Shown here one piece after another: positions 19,084 to 28,572 of a stretch of DNA of 64,000 bases. The stretch lies in assembly GCF_015476545.1 (NCBI RefSeq), contig NZ_JADMKV010000007.1, forward strand, positions 37,293 through 101,292, given 5' to 3'. The position numbers and the translations under genes were made by a program. The DNA comes from Methylobacter sp. BlB1 (GTDB lineage: Bacteria > Pseudomonadota > Gammaproteobacteria > Methylococcales > Methylomonadaceae). Each line of letters begins with the position of its first letter. The first letter of the stretch is position 1. The notes beneath the pieces were generated by a model. It did not search any database and was not told the origin of the DNA. It saw nothing but the letters and a program-made list of their open reading frames with translations.

Positions 19084-20154
19084 ATGCAAACGAAATACAA
19101 TACTGACGACTTGAGAATTTGTGCCACTAAAGAAGTCATTGCGCCTGTTCAAGTGCATGATGAAATGCCTATTACCGAAGCAGCGGCACAAACTACTCTG
19201 CGAGCAAGGGAAGATATTCACAAGATACTGGCCGGTCAGGATGACAGATTGCTGGTGGTGGTGGGTCCTTGCTCGATCCATGACACAGATGCCGCCAAGG
19301 AATATGCACGACGGTTGAAAGCGGTCAAGGATGAATTAAAAGACGATCTGGTGATCGTCATGCGGGTTTATTTTGAAAAACCCCGCACGACCGTAGGCTG
19401 GAAAGGCCTGATCAACGATCCGGATCTTGATTCCAGCTTTAACATCAATAAAGGTTTGCGGGTTGCCAGGCAATTATTGCTCGATTTGAATAGCGCAGGC
19501 ATCCCGGCGGCGACCGAGTACCTGGATTTGATTACGCCGCAATATGTCTCGGACCTGATTGCCTGGGGCGCCATCGGCGCACGAACCACTGAAAGCCAGG
19601 TGCACCGCGAGCTGGCTTCGGGCCTGTCCTGCCCGGTCGGGTTCAAGAACGCGACGGACGGCACGGTCAAGATCGCCATCGATGCGATAGGTGCGGCCAT
19701 GAGCCCGCATCATTTCCTGTCGCTGACCAAGGCCGGGCATTCGGCTATCTTTTCAACCACCGGCAATGAGGATGTGCATATCATTCTCAGAGGCGGCAAT
19801 GATGGCCCCAATTACGATGCCGTCAGTGTCGAGAAAGTGGCGGACGCCTTGAAAAAAGCCAATCTCAGACCGAATATCATGATCGATTTCAGCCATGCCA
19901 ACAGCTTGAGACAATGCCAGCGCCAACTCATCGTGGGCGAGGATGTGGCCGGACAGGTTGCGAACGGCGATCACCGGATCATGGGCGTTATGATCGAAAG
20001 CCATCTCAAGTCGGGCCGGCAGGATGTGGTTGAAGGGCAGCCGCTCGCGTATGGGCAAAGCATCACCGACGCTTGCCTGGGCTGGGAAGATACGGTGCAA
20101 CTGCTGGAAGATCTTGCCTTTGCGGTGCAGAAACGCAGAACTATAGAGAATTAA
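19084..20154 (+). CDS. aroG: Type I DAHP synthase
   Basis: 3-deoxy-D-arabino-heptulosonate-7-phosphate synthase, condensing phosphoenolpyruvate and erythrose 4-phosphate as the first step of aromatic amino-acid synthesis. Class I alpha/AroG hallmarks: [10 protein letters not shown] near residue 60, the [10 protein letters not shown] loop, [12 protein letters not shown], and [10 protein letters not shown]. At 356 residues it is full length. Which amino acid inhibits it cannot be decided here. The stop is 14 nt before thiSG, so the two may be cotranscribed. Downstream trpEGDC genes use the same pathway. Confidence 0.93.
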   Translation: MQTKYNTDDLRICATKEVIAPVQVHDEMPITEAAAQTTLRAREDIHKILAGQDDRLLVVVGPCSIHDTDAAKEYARRLKAVKDELKDDLVIVMRVYFEKPRTTVGWKGLINDPDLDSSFNINKGLRVARQLLLDLNSAGIPAATEYLDLITPQYVSDLIAWGAIGARTTESQVHRELASGLSCPVGFKNATDGTVKIAIDAIGAAMSPHHFLSLTKAGHSAIFSTTGNEDVHIILRGGNDGPNYDAVSVEKVADALKKANLRPNIMIDFSHANSLRQCQRQLIVGEDVAGQVANGDHRIMGVMIESHLKSGRQDVVEGQPLAYGQSITDACLGWEDTVQLLEDLAFAVQKRRTIEN

Positions 20155-20168
20155 GCCGGAGTTTATAC

Positions 20169-21146
20169 ATGATTGTTTATGTAAATGGCGAAACCCGTGA
20201 AATTGCTGAAAACTCGCATGTAGCCGATGTAATCGCCGACATGGGGTTGACGGGTAAACGGATCGCCGTTGAATTGAATAAAGAAATTTTGCCGTTTGAT
20301 CAACACGGCGCGCAGGTGTTGCAGGCTGACGACCGCCTGGAAATCGTCCATGCCATTGGCGGCGGCCAGGACGATTCATTTGTTATCGCAGGCAAGGCCT
20401 ATCATTCACGACTGCTGGTCGGCACCGGCAAGTACAAGGACCTTGAAGAAACCCGTCTGGCCATTGAAGCCAGTGGCGCGGAAATCGTTACGGTCGCCAT
20501 TCGCCGCACCAATATCGGCCAGAATCCCGGCGAGCCGAATTTGCTGGATGTTATCTCACCGGACAAATACACGATTTTACCTAATACAGCCGGTTGTTAT
20601 ACGGCCGAAGACGCGGTAAGAACCTGCCGCCTGGGCCGGGAATTGCTGGGTGGACACAAGCTGGTTAAGCTGGAAGTTCTGGCCGACCAGAAAACCCTGT
20701 TTCCCGATGTGGCCGAAACCTATATTGCCGCTGAATTACTGGTTAAGGACGGCTTTGATGTCATGGTTTACACCAATGACGATCCGATTGCGGCCAAACG
20801 GCTCGAAGAAATCGGCTGCGTGGCGGTCATGCCGCTGGCGGCTCCGATCGGTTCGGGTTTGGGCATACGCAACCCTTACAATATTCTGACCATTGTCGAA
20901 AACGCCAATGTGCCCATTCTGGTCGACGCCGGCGTCGGCACGGCCTCTGACGCGGCTATCGCCATGGAGCTGGGCTGCGACGGCGTCTTGATGAATACGG
21001 CCATTGCCGCGGCGAAAAATCCGGTACTGATGGCTTCGGCCATGAGGAAAGGCATCGAAGCCGGCCGTGAAGCTTTCCTGGCAGGCCGTATGCCCAGAAA
21101 GCGCTTTGCTTCCGCCTCATCACCGATAGACGGCTTGTTTTTCTGA
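20169..21146 (+). CDS. thiG: ThiS-ThiG fusion: sulfur carrier + thiazole synthase
   Basis: One 325-residue protein joins ThiS (residues 1-66, ubiquitin-like fold, ending HAIGGG) to ThiG (residues about 70-325). ThiG makes the thiazole phosphate of thiamine from DXP, dehydroglycine and ThiS thiocarboxylate. Its Schiff-base lysine region VKLEVL, phosphate-binding APIGSG and [11 protein letters not shown] motifs are intact. ATG at 20169 is chosen because it begins the ThiS fold. ThiS normally needs a free C-terminal glycine; here GGG is followed directly by the ThiG part. Such fusions are known in some proteobacteria. Confidence 0.92.
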   Translation: MIVYVNGETREIAENSHVADVIADMGLTGKRIAVELNKEILPFDQHGAQVLQADDRLEIVHAIGGGQDDSFVIAGKAYHSRLLVGTGKYKDLEETRLAIEASGAEIVTVAIRRTNIGQNPGEPNLLDVISPDKYTILPNTAGCYTAEDAVRTCRLGRELLGGHKLVKLEVLADQKTLFPDVAETYIAAELLVKDGFDVMVYTNDDPIAAKRLEEIGCVAVMPLAAPIGSGLGIRNPYNILTIVENANVPILVDAGVGTASDAAIAMELGCDGVLMNTAIAAAKNPVLMASAMRKGIEAGREAFLAGRMPRKRFASASSPIDGLFF

Positions 21147-21150
21147 TTCG

Positions 21151-21174
21151 ACGGGGTGGCAAAGTCCGCCCCGT
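21151..21174 (+). terminator. Possible hairpin after thiSG
   Basis: A 9-bp stem with one wobble pair (ACGGGGTGG with CCGCCCCGT) and a 6-nt loop lies 4 nt after the thiSG stop. No T tract follows, so termination is uncertain. Confidence 0.35.
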
Positions 21175-21198
21175 GCAGTAATCCCGCATTATGCTTAT

Positions 21199-21891
21199 AT
21201 GATTTCTCCTGAACAAAATTTCCCGCAGCGCATTCGCAGCTTTATCCGCCGGCAAGGCCGCATCACGCCGGGCCAGCAGCTTGCGCTGGACAATTACTGG
21301 GCCGTTTACGGGCTGGACCCGCGAGCCGATTATGACTTTGCCGAAGTTTTCGGACGCGATGCGCCTCTCTGTGTCGAGATTGGTTTTGGCAATGGCGAAA
21401 GTCTGGCCAAGATGGCCGCCGCCAATCCCGGGATCAACTACATTGGCATCGAGGTTCACCGGCCCGGTGTCGGGCATCTGATGATGCAGCTGGCAGAGCA
21501 GGGCATCAGCAACGTCAGGATCTATTGCCATGACGCCATAGAGGTTATAGAGCATAAGATGGCTGATCATAGTCTGGCCGGCGTGCACTTGTTTTTTCCC
21601 GATCCCTGGCCGAAAAAAAAGCACCATAAAAGACGCATTGTAAGGCCCAGCTTTGTCGATTTGCTGGTCAAGAAATTAAGGTCCGGCGGCTATTTTCATG
21701 CAGCGACGGATTGGCAGAATTATGCCGAGCATATGCTGGAAGTACTATCGGCGGAGAGCCGGCTGATAAACACTGCCGATAGCGGGATGGCGTATTGCGA
21801 GCGCCCCGATTATCGGCCGTTGACCAAATTCGAGCAGCGCGGTCTGCGCTTGGGTCACGGAGTCTGGGATCTGATTTTTAAGCGCGCTTAA
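21199..21891 (+). CDS. trmB: TrmB: tRNA (guanine-N7)-methyltransferase
   Basis: Methylates G46 of tRNAs with S-adenosylmethionine. Motif I is CVEIGFGNGES near residue 60, and the diagnostic catalytic segment FPDPWPKKKHHKRRI is at about 133-147, followed by the C-terminal TKFEQRG block. At 230 residues it matches the family. It sits between thiSG and the convergent dynamin-like gene. Confidence 0.95.
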   Translation: MISPEQNFPQRIRSFIRRQGRITPGQQLALDNYWAVYGLDPRADYDFAEVFGRDAPLCVEIGFGNGESLAKMAAANPGINYIGIEVHRPGVGHLMMQLAEQGISNVRIYCHDAIEVIEHKMADHSLAGVHLFFPDPWPKKKHHKRRIVRPSFVDLLVKKLRSGGYFHAATDWQNYAEHMLEVLSAESRLINTADSGMAYCERPDYRPLTKFEQRGLRLGHGVWDLIFKRA

Positions 21892-21903
21892 AGTGCGATT
21901 TGC

Positions 21904-21940
21904 TTGAACCCGCTGCCACTGGAAGTGGCAGCGGGTTCAA
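21904..21940. terminator. Strong bidirectional terminator
   Basis: A perfect 17-bp inverted repeat (21904-21920 with 21924-21940, 3-nt loop) lies between convergent trmB and the dynamin-like gene. Short T/A-rich flanks on both sides fit a shared terminator. Confidence 0.78.
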
Positions 21941-21960
21941 GATTTAAGGGAATTCACTGA

Positions 21961-23904
21961 TCAGCTTCTGCTGAATGAGTGGGCATCCAGCTGCATGGCC
22001 CTGATAATGGTAGCCAGTTCATCGCGTTGCCGTTTCAAGGGCGCCAGTTCTGCTTCAAGGCTTTCTATGCTTTCAACGATGTCGCCTTTGGACTCGTTAA
22101 TTTTTCTGAGCATTTGCAGACGGCTTTCAATCTGCCTTTTATGATCTTTGATTTGATGCATCAATGGCGTCAAGACACTGTTGCTCCAGACCGACGCGTC
22201 GGTATGCGCCTGGCCCAGAATGTTTCTGGCCTTGGCAATGAGCGTGTTGTAAAGCTTATTGATGACAATGCTCTGTTCGGTCATGGTCGTTTTGGTGCTG
22301 GTGCGGAACGCTTCGCCCTCTTCAAAGATTTGTTCCAGCTCAAACTGATATTGCTTGATGGAGAACAGCTGCGGCTCGATCTCCTGAAAGCCGTATTCAT
22401 CCTTGAATTTTTTATGGATGGCTTTCACTAGACGACGCGTTTCATTGGTAATGTCCACGGAATCCTGCAACAGATCACGCAATTCATCGAACAGTTTCCG
22501 GATGTTTTGCTTCATGCCGTAGGTTGTTAAGCTCTTGGACATGTCGTTCTTGGTTCTTTTAATGATGGCGTCGATTTTTTCTTTGCCGAACGAATCGACC
22601 AGCATCTTGGCCTGCACGCTGAAAACCCGGCGGCTGGCCTGAAAGTTCTCGATATTGGCCAGATAGACGTTTTGCCTGTCCCGCGTTTCGGCCATCAGCT
22701 TGGCCGTCATATCCTGATTTTGAAAGTCAATTTTCTTGAATTCCTCAAGCTGGCTGACGGCGTTGTTATAGGCGGAGTTCGTCAGATTGGACGATTCGCT
22801 GATCAAAAAGCCCATGTCCCGGACAATCGTATCCATCAGGATGCTTTGCCGTTGCCTCAGGATATCGTTGGCAAGATAATTTTCCAATACGGTCAAACGG
22901 CTTTTCTCGAGCAATGCCTGATCATTCTTGACTTTAGCCAGCAGGGCTTGCTTGGCCGATACCGGGAAAATGGCCGCTTCATTTATTTTTAAAATAAATG
23001 CCGAGTTTTTTACTTGGGACTGAATGGATGCTTCATAGCCATTGTCGCCGGATAGATCATCCCACATGGCATCGATTTTATTCATGACCACGGCCAGGCC
23101 TTGTTTGCTGGAACCTCGCGTGTTGCTGCAAACATGGCTGCGCCACATTTCCATATCGCTTTTTGTGACGCCGGTATCGGCGGCCAGCACGAAAACAATG
23201 GCTTGCGCACTGGGCAGCATGCTCAGGGTTAATTCGGGCTCTGTTCCCAAGGCATTCAGACCCGGCGTATCGAGAATCGCCAGCCCTTCTTTCAACAAGG
23301 GATGGGGAAAGCTGATCAAGGCATGGCGCCAGCAAGGTATTTCGACTTTTTCGGGGTTGATGATGCCTTGCTCCGCGGCTTCGCGCTCGTTCCATAGCCC
23401 CAGTTTGTCTGCAAGCTCGCGGTCCACCAGTTTAGTGGCGACCAGTTCTTTAAAGGCTTCCTGCATCTGGGTCGGCGAGTTGCAGTCCAGATCGATATGA
23501 TGCCAGCGTTCGGGCTTCTTTTTAAATTCGGCCAGAGAAATGTCTTCAAGCCGGCTTTCAATATTCAACAAGCGAATATAACTGCCGCCTTTTTCATCGT
23601 AAAACAGTTCCGTTGGCGACATAGTGGTGCGGCCAGGCGAGGACGGCAATAATCTGAGCCCGGTCTCGGCAAAGAACAGCGAGTTGATCAATTCCGTTTT
23701 GCCGCGCGAAAATTCAGCAACAAAGGCCAGGGTAATACGGTCAGACTCCAGCCCCGTCAGGATATTCAAAATAATATCCGTGCTATGGGCATCGTTCATG
23801 CCATAGCGATTGCGCCACTGATGGTACATTTCTATAGCCTGTATCAGTTTTGCACGCCATTGCGAATATTCGTGCATTTGCTCTTTAAATTCCAGATTAC
23901 TCAT
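21961..23904 (-). CDS. Bacterial dynamin-like GTPase
   Basis: A 647-residue dynamin superfamily protein. GTPase motifs: P-loop FSRGKTELINS (about 65-76, variant of GxxxxGKS), switch region with PGRTTMSPTEL, DTPGLNALG (G3) and VVMNKID (G4). The second half is long amphipathic helix and coiled coil (for example ENQ... SLEAELAPLKRQRDELATI), as expected for the stalk. Bacterial dynamins remodel or tether membranes. There is no obvious membrane segment and no paired second dynamin gene. Confidence 0.85.
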   Translation of the reverse strand: MSNLEFKEQMHEYSQWRAKLIQAIEMYHQWRNRYGMNDAHSTDIILNILTGLESDRITLAFVAEFSRGKTELINSLFFAETGLRLLPSSPGRTTMSPTELFYDEKGGSYIRLLNIESRLEDISLAEFKKKPERWHHIDLDCNSPTQMQEAFKELVATKLVDRELADKLGLWNEREAAEQGIINPEKVEIPCWRHALISFPHPLLKEGLAILDTPGLNALGTEPELTLSMLPSAQAIVFVLAADTGVTKSDMEMWRSHVCSNTRGSSKQGLAVVMNKIDAMWDDLSGDNGYEASIQSQVKNSAFILKINEAAIFPVSAKQALLAKVKNDQALLEKSRLTVLENYLANDILRQRQSILMDTIVRDMGFLISESSNLTNSAYNNAVSQLEEFKKIDFQNQDMTAKLMAETRDRQNVYLANIENFQASRRVFSVQAKMLVDSFGKEKIDAIIKRTKNDMSKSLTTYGMKQNIRKLFDELRDLLQDSVDITNETRRLVKAIHKKFKDEYGFQEIEPQLFSIKQYQFELEQIFEEGEAFRTSTKTTMTEQSIVINKLYNTLIAKARNILGQAHTDASVWSNSVLTPLMHQIKDHKRQIESRLQMLRKINESKGDIVESIESLEAELAPLKRQRDELATIIRAMQLDAHSFSRS

Positions 23905-24039
23905 GGCAAGCCTTTTTGCTAACGCGATTCTTCTTGTTATTGAAACATCAGATTAAAAATTAGTTTTGACTAAGTGTAGTCGATATCTCGGGAACTGTTA
24001 GTCTTGGATGTCTTTTTTCTTTGGCAAATGCTTCAGGAG

Positions 24040-24678
24040 TTAAATGCCGTAAAGCCGCTGATATTCTTTTATGGCATCGATCTGCTCGTAAGCGGCATTG
24101 TCAGTTAAATATTCAATAATATGTTCCAGGGTGATGATCGATATAACAGGCATATTGAATTGCTCGCTGACTTCCTGGATAGCTGAAATCTCGTTTTGGC
24201 CTTTTTCCTGTCTGTCCAGCGCGATCAATACGCCGGCCGGTGTTGCCTGGGCCTGTCTGATAATGTCCACGGATTCCCTGACCGAAGTGCCGGCCGTAAT
24301 GACATCGTCAAGAATGAGGACCCGACCTTGCAGCGGCGCGCCGACGAGCGTGCCGCCTTCGCCGTGATCTTTTGCTTCCTTGCGGTTGAAGGCGAAAGGG
24401 ATATCGCCGCCGGTCAAGGCGGCATAGGCGATAGAGGCCGCGCTGACCAAAGGGATGCCTTTATAGGCGGGGCCGTAAAGAATATCCGGTTTAAGGCCGG
24501 ATTGAAGCAAGGCCTGTGCGTAAAAATGGCCCAGCTTGCCCAGTTGGGCGCCGGTATTAAACAAGCCGGTATTGAAAAAATAAGGGCTGATGCGGCCTGA
24601 TTTCAATTGGAATTCGCCGAATCTGAGCACGCCGCAGTCCAGCGCATAGGAAATAAAGTCTTTTTGATAATCAAGCAT
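24040..24678 (-). CDS. pyrE: PyrE: orotate phosphoribosyltransferase
   Basis: Converts orotate and PRPP to OMP in de novo pyrimidine synthesis. The PRPP-binding motif VLILDDVITAGTSVRES is at about residues 120-136, and the catalytic loop KEAKDHGEGG is at about 100-109. At 212 residues it matches the enterobacterial type. The gene stands alone, separated from the dynamin-like gene by 135 nt and from hemW by 253 nt. Confidence 0.95.
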   Translation of the reverse strand: MLDYQKDFISYALDCGVLRFGEFQLKSGRISPYFFNTGLFNTGAQLGKLGHFYAQALLQSGLKPDILYGPAYKGIPLVSAASIAYAALTGGDIPFAFNRKEAKDHGEGGTLVGAPLQGRVLILDDVITAGTSVRESVDIIRQAQATPAGVLIALDRQEKGQNEISAIQEVSEQFNMPVISIITLEHIIEYLTDNAAYEQIDAIKEYQRLYGI

Positions 24679-24931
24679 ATACTTTTACGGATTGAAGAGT
24701 TTGCGGTTTATTATTAAGCTCAGTTAAGGAACATATAATGTTGAGCCGTTACAGTGATTAAGTACGAAGTTAAACCATTAATTGTTTCCTGTTGCGGAAC
24801 AGCGAGTGGTTTTATTATGGATTATAGAACAAAATTAATGTTGATTGCCTCAAACGGCCGTTAAAGAAAAGGCGATCGTGTCCGCGGTATAAACTGGACG
24901 CACCGGCTAAACGAGACGAGCCGGTGGATTA

Positions 24932-26074
24932 TCACTGCGGCAGTGAACAGAACTTTTCCAAAACACTGTCCAGAAAATTCCAGCCTTTTTCCGAACAATA
25001 ATAATGACCGCCGCGGCTGGTAAGCAAATGCTGCTTCAGGCAGGCCGACAAGGCGGGCTCAAGCGTATCAATGGCAAGACCGGTCGTTGCTTCGTAGCCC
25101 GCGACAGAAAATCCTTGTTTAAGGCGCAAATGGTTCATGATGAATTCCAGAGGCAGATCCGCTCTGGCAATCGGGTCGGCGCCGCCGTTTTTATGGGTAT
25201 CGCGCAGGTATTGCTCCGGGCTTTTCGGCTTGAACGTGCGCACGATCCTGTCCGGCAAAGCCAGCGATAGCTTGCCGTGGGCGCCAGCGCCTATGCCCAG
25301 ATAATCGCCGAATTGCCAATAATTCAAATTATGCCGGCATTGAAAGCCCGGCCGACTGTAGGCAGAAATTTCATATTGCCGATAGCCATGATCGGCCAGG
25401 AGCGCTTGACAGACTTGTTGCGTGCTGAAGATAACGTCATCATCGGGCAGTCTGGGCGGAAACTTATGAAAGTAAGTATTTGGTTCCAGTGTCAACTGGT
25501 AGAAGGAGATATGCGTAGGATTCAGGCTTATGGCCGTTTCAATATCGGCTTTGCTGCTGTCGGTGCCGGCGTCCGGCAAGCCGAACATCAAATCCAGATT
25601 AAAGTTATCGAATCCGGCCTGATGGGCGCATTCTGCCGCACGCATGGCTTCCTTACCCGAATGAACTCGCCCCAGTTTTTGCAGTAGCGTATCGTTAAAG
25701 CTCTGTATGCCGATCGACAGGCGATTGATGCCCAGAGACCTGAATTCGGCGAATTTATTGATTTCAAACGTGCCGGGGTTGGCTTCCAGGGTGATTTCAA
25801 GGTTATCGGCCAACGCAACTTGCTGACTTATGCCCGCCAATAAGCGATGAAAAGACTCCGGCGAGAAAAGGCTCGGTGTGCCGCCGCCGATAAAAATGCT
25901 GCCGACAGGCCGGCTGATGCCGTATAACTGCAGATCCTGGGCCAGATCGCTCAACAGTGCATCGATATAGGCGGTTTCGGGCGTATCGGCTTTAACCGTA
26001 TGTGAATTAAAATCGCAATAGGGGCATTTCTTGATGCACCAGGGAATGTGAATGTATAAGCTGAGCGGTGGCAA
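24932..26074 (-). CDS. hemW: HemW: radical SAM heme chaperone
   Basis: Radical SAM protein of 380 residues related to coproporphyrinogen III dehydrogenase HemN. The cluster motif CIKKCPYC (CxxxCxxC, residues about 12-19) and the GGGTPS SAM-binding motif are present. It lacks the extra N-terminal part of true HemN, so it is HemW, which binds heme and delivers it to respiratory enzymes. The usual neighbour rdgB is absent. Confidence 0.9.
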   Translation of the reverse strand: MPPLSLYIHIPWCIKKCPYCDFNSHTVKADTPETAYIDALLSDLAQDLQLYGISRPVGSIFIGGGTPSLFSPESFHRLLAGISQQVALADNLEITLEANPGTFEINKFAEFRSLGINRLSIGIQSFNDTLLQKLGRVHSGKEAMRAAECAHQAGFDNFNLDLMFGLPDAGTDSSKADIETAISLNPTHISFYQLTLEPNTYFHKFPPRLPDDDVIFSTQQVCQALLADHGYRQYEISAYSRPGFQCRHNLNYWQFGDYLGIGAGAHGKLSLALPDRIVRTFKPKSPEQYLRDTHKNGGADPIARADLPLEFIMNHLRLKQGFSVAGYEATTGLAIDTLEPALSACLKQHLLTSRGGHYYCSEKGWNFLDSVLEKFCSLPQ

Positions 26075-26429
26075 GGCAATCGTTGAATTTGTTTAAAAAA
26101 CAATTAGTTTAACATAATATGATTGCCGATGAGCGAGCCGGGATGTTATGACAGGAAAACTGGCTATTTATCCATCCGCGACGCCGAAATAATGCACGTT
26201 TCTATCAAAATACAGGGAACTTTTATGATTTTTGACGGACCTACATGCTTCATACTCGGCAGCATGTTATTAATCGGACAGGTTAATTTTTAAATGCTGG
26301 AGTGATTGTTGTGGTTGTGGGTCCAATTCTTGGATTTCCTACTAAACTTGTACGCTTTAGCCATAATCTCGGTGGATTTTCTGTTCGAGCATTATTGGCA
26401 GATGTTTAACTACCTGAAACATAGAGTAT
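26075..26429. other. 355-nt gap before the two-component genes
   Basis: I see only very short frames here: 22 codons from 26225 behind AGGGA, and about 35 codons from a GTG near 26310. Neither resembles a known protein. The region probably holds the divergent promoters of hemW and the response regulator. Confidence 0.35.
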
Positions 26430-27095
26430 ATGCGACTTTTATTGGTTGAAGACGACGAAATATTGGGCGATGGCCTGACAGCCGGTTTAAAAATGGAAGG
26501 CTATGCCGTTGATTGGCTGACCAACGGCAAACATGCCGATGAGGCTCTGAAAGTCAACACGTATGAACTGATCGTGCTGGACCTGAATTTGCCTGATATG
26601 GATGGCCTGGAGATTTTGCGGGCTTTGAGAAGCCGTAAAGACGAAACACCGGTGCTGGTTCTGACGGCTAAAGACACGATCCCTGACAGAATATTGGGCC
26701 TCGACAGCGGCGCCGATGATTTTGTGATCAAACCGTTCGATCTCAATGAAGTCTGCGCCCGCCTGAGAGCCCTTGCCAGACGCAATGAAGGCCGGGGCGC
26801 GCCCAAGATCGAGCATCGGGGCATTGTGCTGGACCCGGCATCGCATCTGGTTACTTATAATGACGAAAAGGTGGATCTATCGCAAAAGGAATTCGAGATA
26901 CTGAGCTTCCTGATGGGCAATATAGGCAAGGTGGTATCCCGCTCCAGACTCGAAGAAAGTCTGTATTCCTGGGATTCCGATATAGAGAGCAACACCGTCG
27001 AGGTTCACATTCACTACCTGAGAAAAAAACTGGGATCGTCGATTATCCGTACTGTCAGAGGAGTCGGCTACATTATTGACGTTGATGAAGATTAA
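26430..27095 (+). CDS. OmpR/QseB-type response regulator
   Basis: DNA-binding response regulator of 221 residues. The receiver domain has acidic pocket DDE at 8-10, phosphoacceptor Asp51 in LDLNLPDMDG, Thr near 79 and Lys in VIKPFD. The C-terminal winged helix (KEFEILSFLM ... VRGVGYII) is OmpR-type and closest in pattern to the QseB/PmrA group. Its stop overlaps the kinase ATG (TAATG), so the pair is translationally coupled. The signal and regulon are unknown. Confidence 0.92.
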   Translation: MRLLLVEDDEILGDGLTAGLKMEGYAVDWLTNGKHADEALKVNTYELIVLDLNLPDMDGLEILRALRSRKDETPVLVLTAKDTIPDRILGLDSGADDFVIKPFDLNEVCARLRALARRNEGRGAPKIEHRGIVLDPASHLVTYNDEKVDLSQKEFEILSFLMGNIGKVVSRSRLEESLYSWDSDIESNTVEVHIHYLRKKLGSSIIRTVRGVGYIIDVDED

Positions 27096-28537
27096 TGAGT
27101 TATTCGCTTCGAAAACTGCTGCTGTTCACGCTGCTTTCCACATTATTGCTGATTTGGGGCATTGCCGCCTATAAAGGCTATAAGGAAATCCGCAATGAAG
27201 TGGCAGAACTTTTTGATGCGGATCTGGCGCAATCCGCGCGCGCCTTAAATTCATTCGTCGGGCATCTGTTGTATGCCGGTTCGCTGTATGAGTTGTGGGA
27301 TCTGGACAAGTCAGAAATGTTCGAGCCGACCAAGGTGTTCAATCACCGTTATGAACGGAAGCTGGCTTTTCAGCTTATTTATAAAGACGAGGGTTTGATT
27401 CTTCGCTCCGAAAGCGCGCCGCCCCTGCCGTTATCGATCTCGCAGAATGGCTATAGCAAAACGCTCATTAATAATCACTTATGGCATGTTTTCAGTATTT
27501 CCGAGGAAAAAAGCGAATACATCATTCATGTCGGGCAGCGTGATGACATTCGCACGGAGCTGATGGATGACATTTCCAGACATCTGATCAAGCCGTTTCT
27601 GATCGGCCTGCCTTTTTTGGGGCTGGCTATCTGGCTTATCGTCGGACGGGCCTTGAAGCCGTTTGGCCAATTGACGCAACAGCTGGCCAGACGCGAAGCC
27701 AGCTATTTAAAGCCTTTGTCGGTCAAGAAGCTGCCTATCGAAATCGTGCCCGTAGTTAACGAGCTGAATAATCTGTTCATGCAGCTTGAACGCGCTTTTG
27801 AGCATGAACGCCGCTTTACGGCCGATGCCTCCCATGAATTGAGAACGCCTTTGGCCGGCTTGTTGACCCAGGCGCAGGTGGCTCTGAAAACCGACGATGA
27901 GCTGACGCGCCGCCAGGCGCTAGGGCGCATAGAGCAGGGCGTGCACCGCATGACCGATATGGTGCAGCAGCTGCTGATATTCTCGCGCATTGAATCCGGC
28001 ACCGAGTTTCTGTCCAAGGAAACGACCGTGCTTGGCTATGAAGTCGTGCAGACTGTCGCGGCCCTGGAGCCGGAAGCGCATAAAAAACGCATCCGCATGG
28101 AGTTTATCGAGGATAACGCCGTGCCGATCATCGGCAATCGACAGCTGATCAATATTCTGGTCAAGAACCTGATCGACAATGCCATAAAATATACGCCCGC
28201 AAACGGCTTGGTCAGAATCAGCGTATCGGGGCAGGAAAGGCATCTGCTGTTGAGCGTCGAGGATTCCGGGCCCGGGATTGCGCCTGATCAGTATGAAGTC
28301 GCGCTAAAACGGTTTCACCGTTGCATTGAAACGGCCAAGAGCGCCAAAGGCAGCGGTCTCGGCTTTTCCATTGCCCAGCGCATCGCCGTGATACATGGCG
28401 CTGAGCTGAGCCTGGGAGAATCCCAATTTGGCGGACTCAAGGTTACTGTGCTGTTTCCGCTGCCGCCAAAACCGGTTGAACGAAGAAAGCGAGCCAGGAA
28501 GTTGGGTTTTTTCAATAACAGAAAAAGCCTGGGTTAA
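27095..28537 (+). CDS. QseC-like sensor histidine kinase
   Basis: Membrane sensor kinase of 480 residues: transmembrane helices at about 8-25 and 168-187 bracket a periplasmic domain of roughly 140 residues, then a HAMP-like linker, HisKA with phosphoacceptor His in ADASHELRTPLAG, and HATPase with NLIDNAIKYTP (N box), EDSGPGI and GSGLGFSI (G boxes). The arrangement matches the QseC/PmrB group. The gene ends inside the terminator hairpin shared with the convergent hydrolase gene. Confidence 0.91.
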   Translation: MSYSLRKLLLFTLLSTLLLIWGIAAYKGYKEIRNEVAELFDADLAQSARALNSFVGHLLYAGSLYELWDLDKSEMFEPTKVFNHRYERKLAFQLIYKDEGLILRSESAPPLPLSISQNGYSKTLINNHLWHVFSISEEKSEYIIHVGQRDDIRTELMDDISRHLIKPFLIGLPFLGLAIWLIVGRALKPFGQLTQQLARREASYLKPLSVKKLPIEIVPVVNELNNLFMQLERAFEHERRFTADASHELRTPLAGLLTQAQVALKTDDELTRRQALGRIEQGVHRMTDMVQQLLIFSRIESGTEFLSKETTVLGYEVVQTVAALEPEAHKKRIRMEFIEDNAVPIIGNRQLINILVKNLIDNAIKYTPANGLVRISVSGQERHLLLSVEDSGPGIAPDQYEVALKRFHRCIETAKSAKGSGLGFSIAQRIAVIHGAELSLGESQFGGLKVTVLFPLPPKPVERRKRARKLGFFNNRKSLG

Positions 28538-28567
28538 GGCATTGGGCGATTGATCGCCCAATGCCTT
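28536..28567. terminator. Shared terminator of kinase and FAH genes
   Basis: A perfect 14-bp stem (28536-28549 with 28554-28567) with a TTGA loop is followed by TTGAATTTT on the plus strand, and the minus-strand approach contains TTAAAATTC. It separates convergent genes and overlaps the last bases of the kinase gene. Confidence 0.8.
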
Positions 28568-28572
28568 GAATT

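Noticed and set aside
20040..20168. TPP riboswitch ahead of thiSG
   Set aside because: The region is the aroG 3' coding end plus 14 nt; no thi-box motif is visible.
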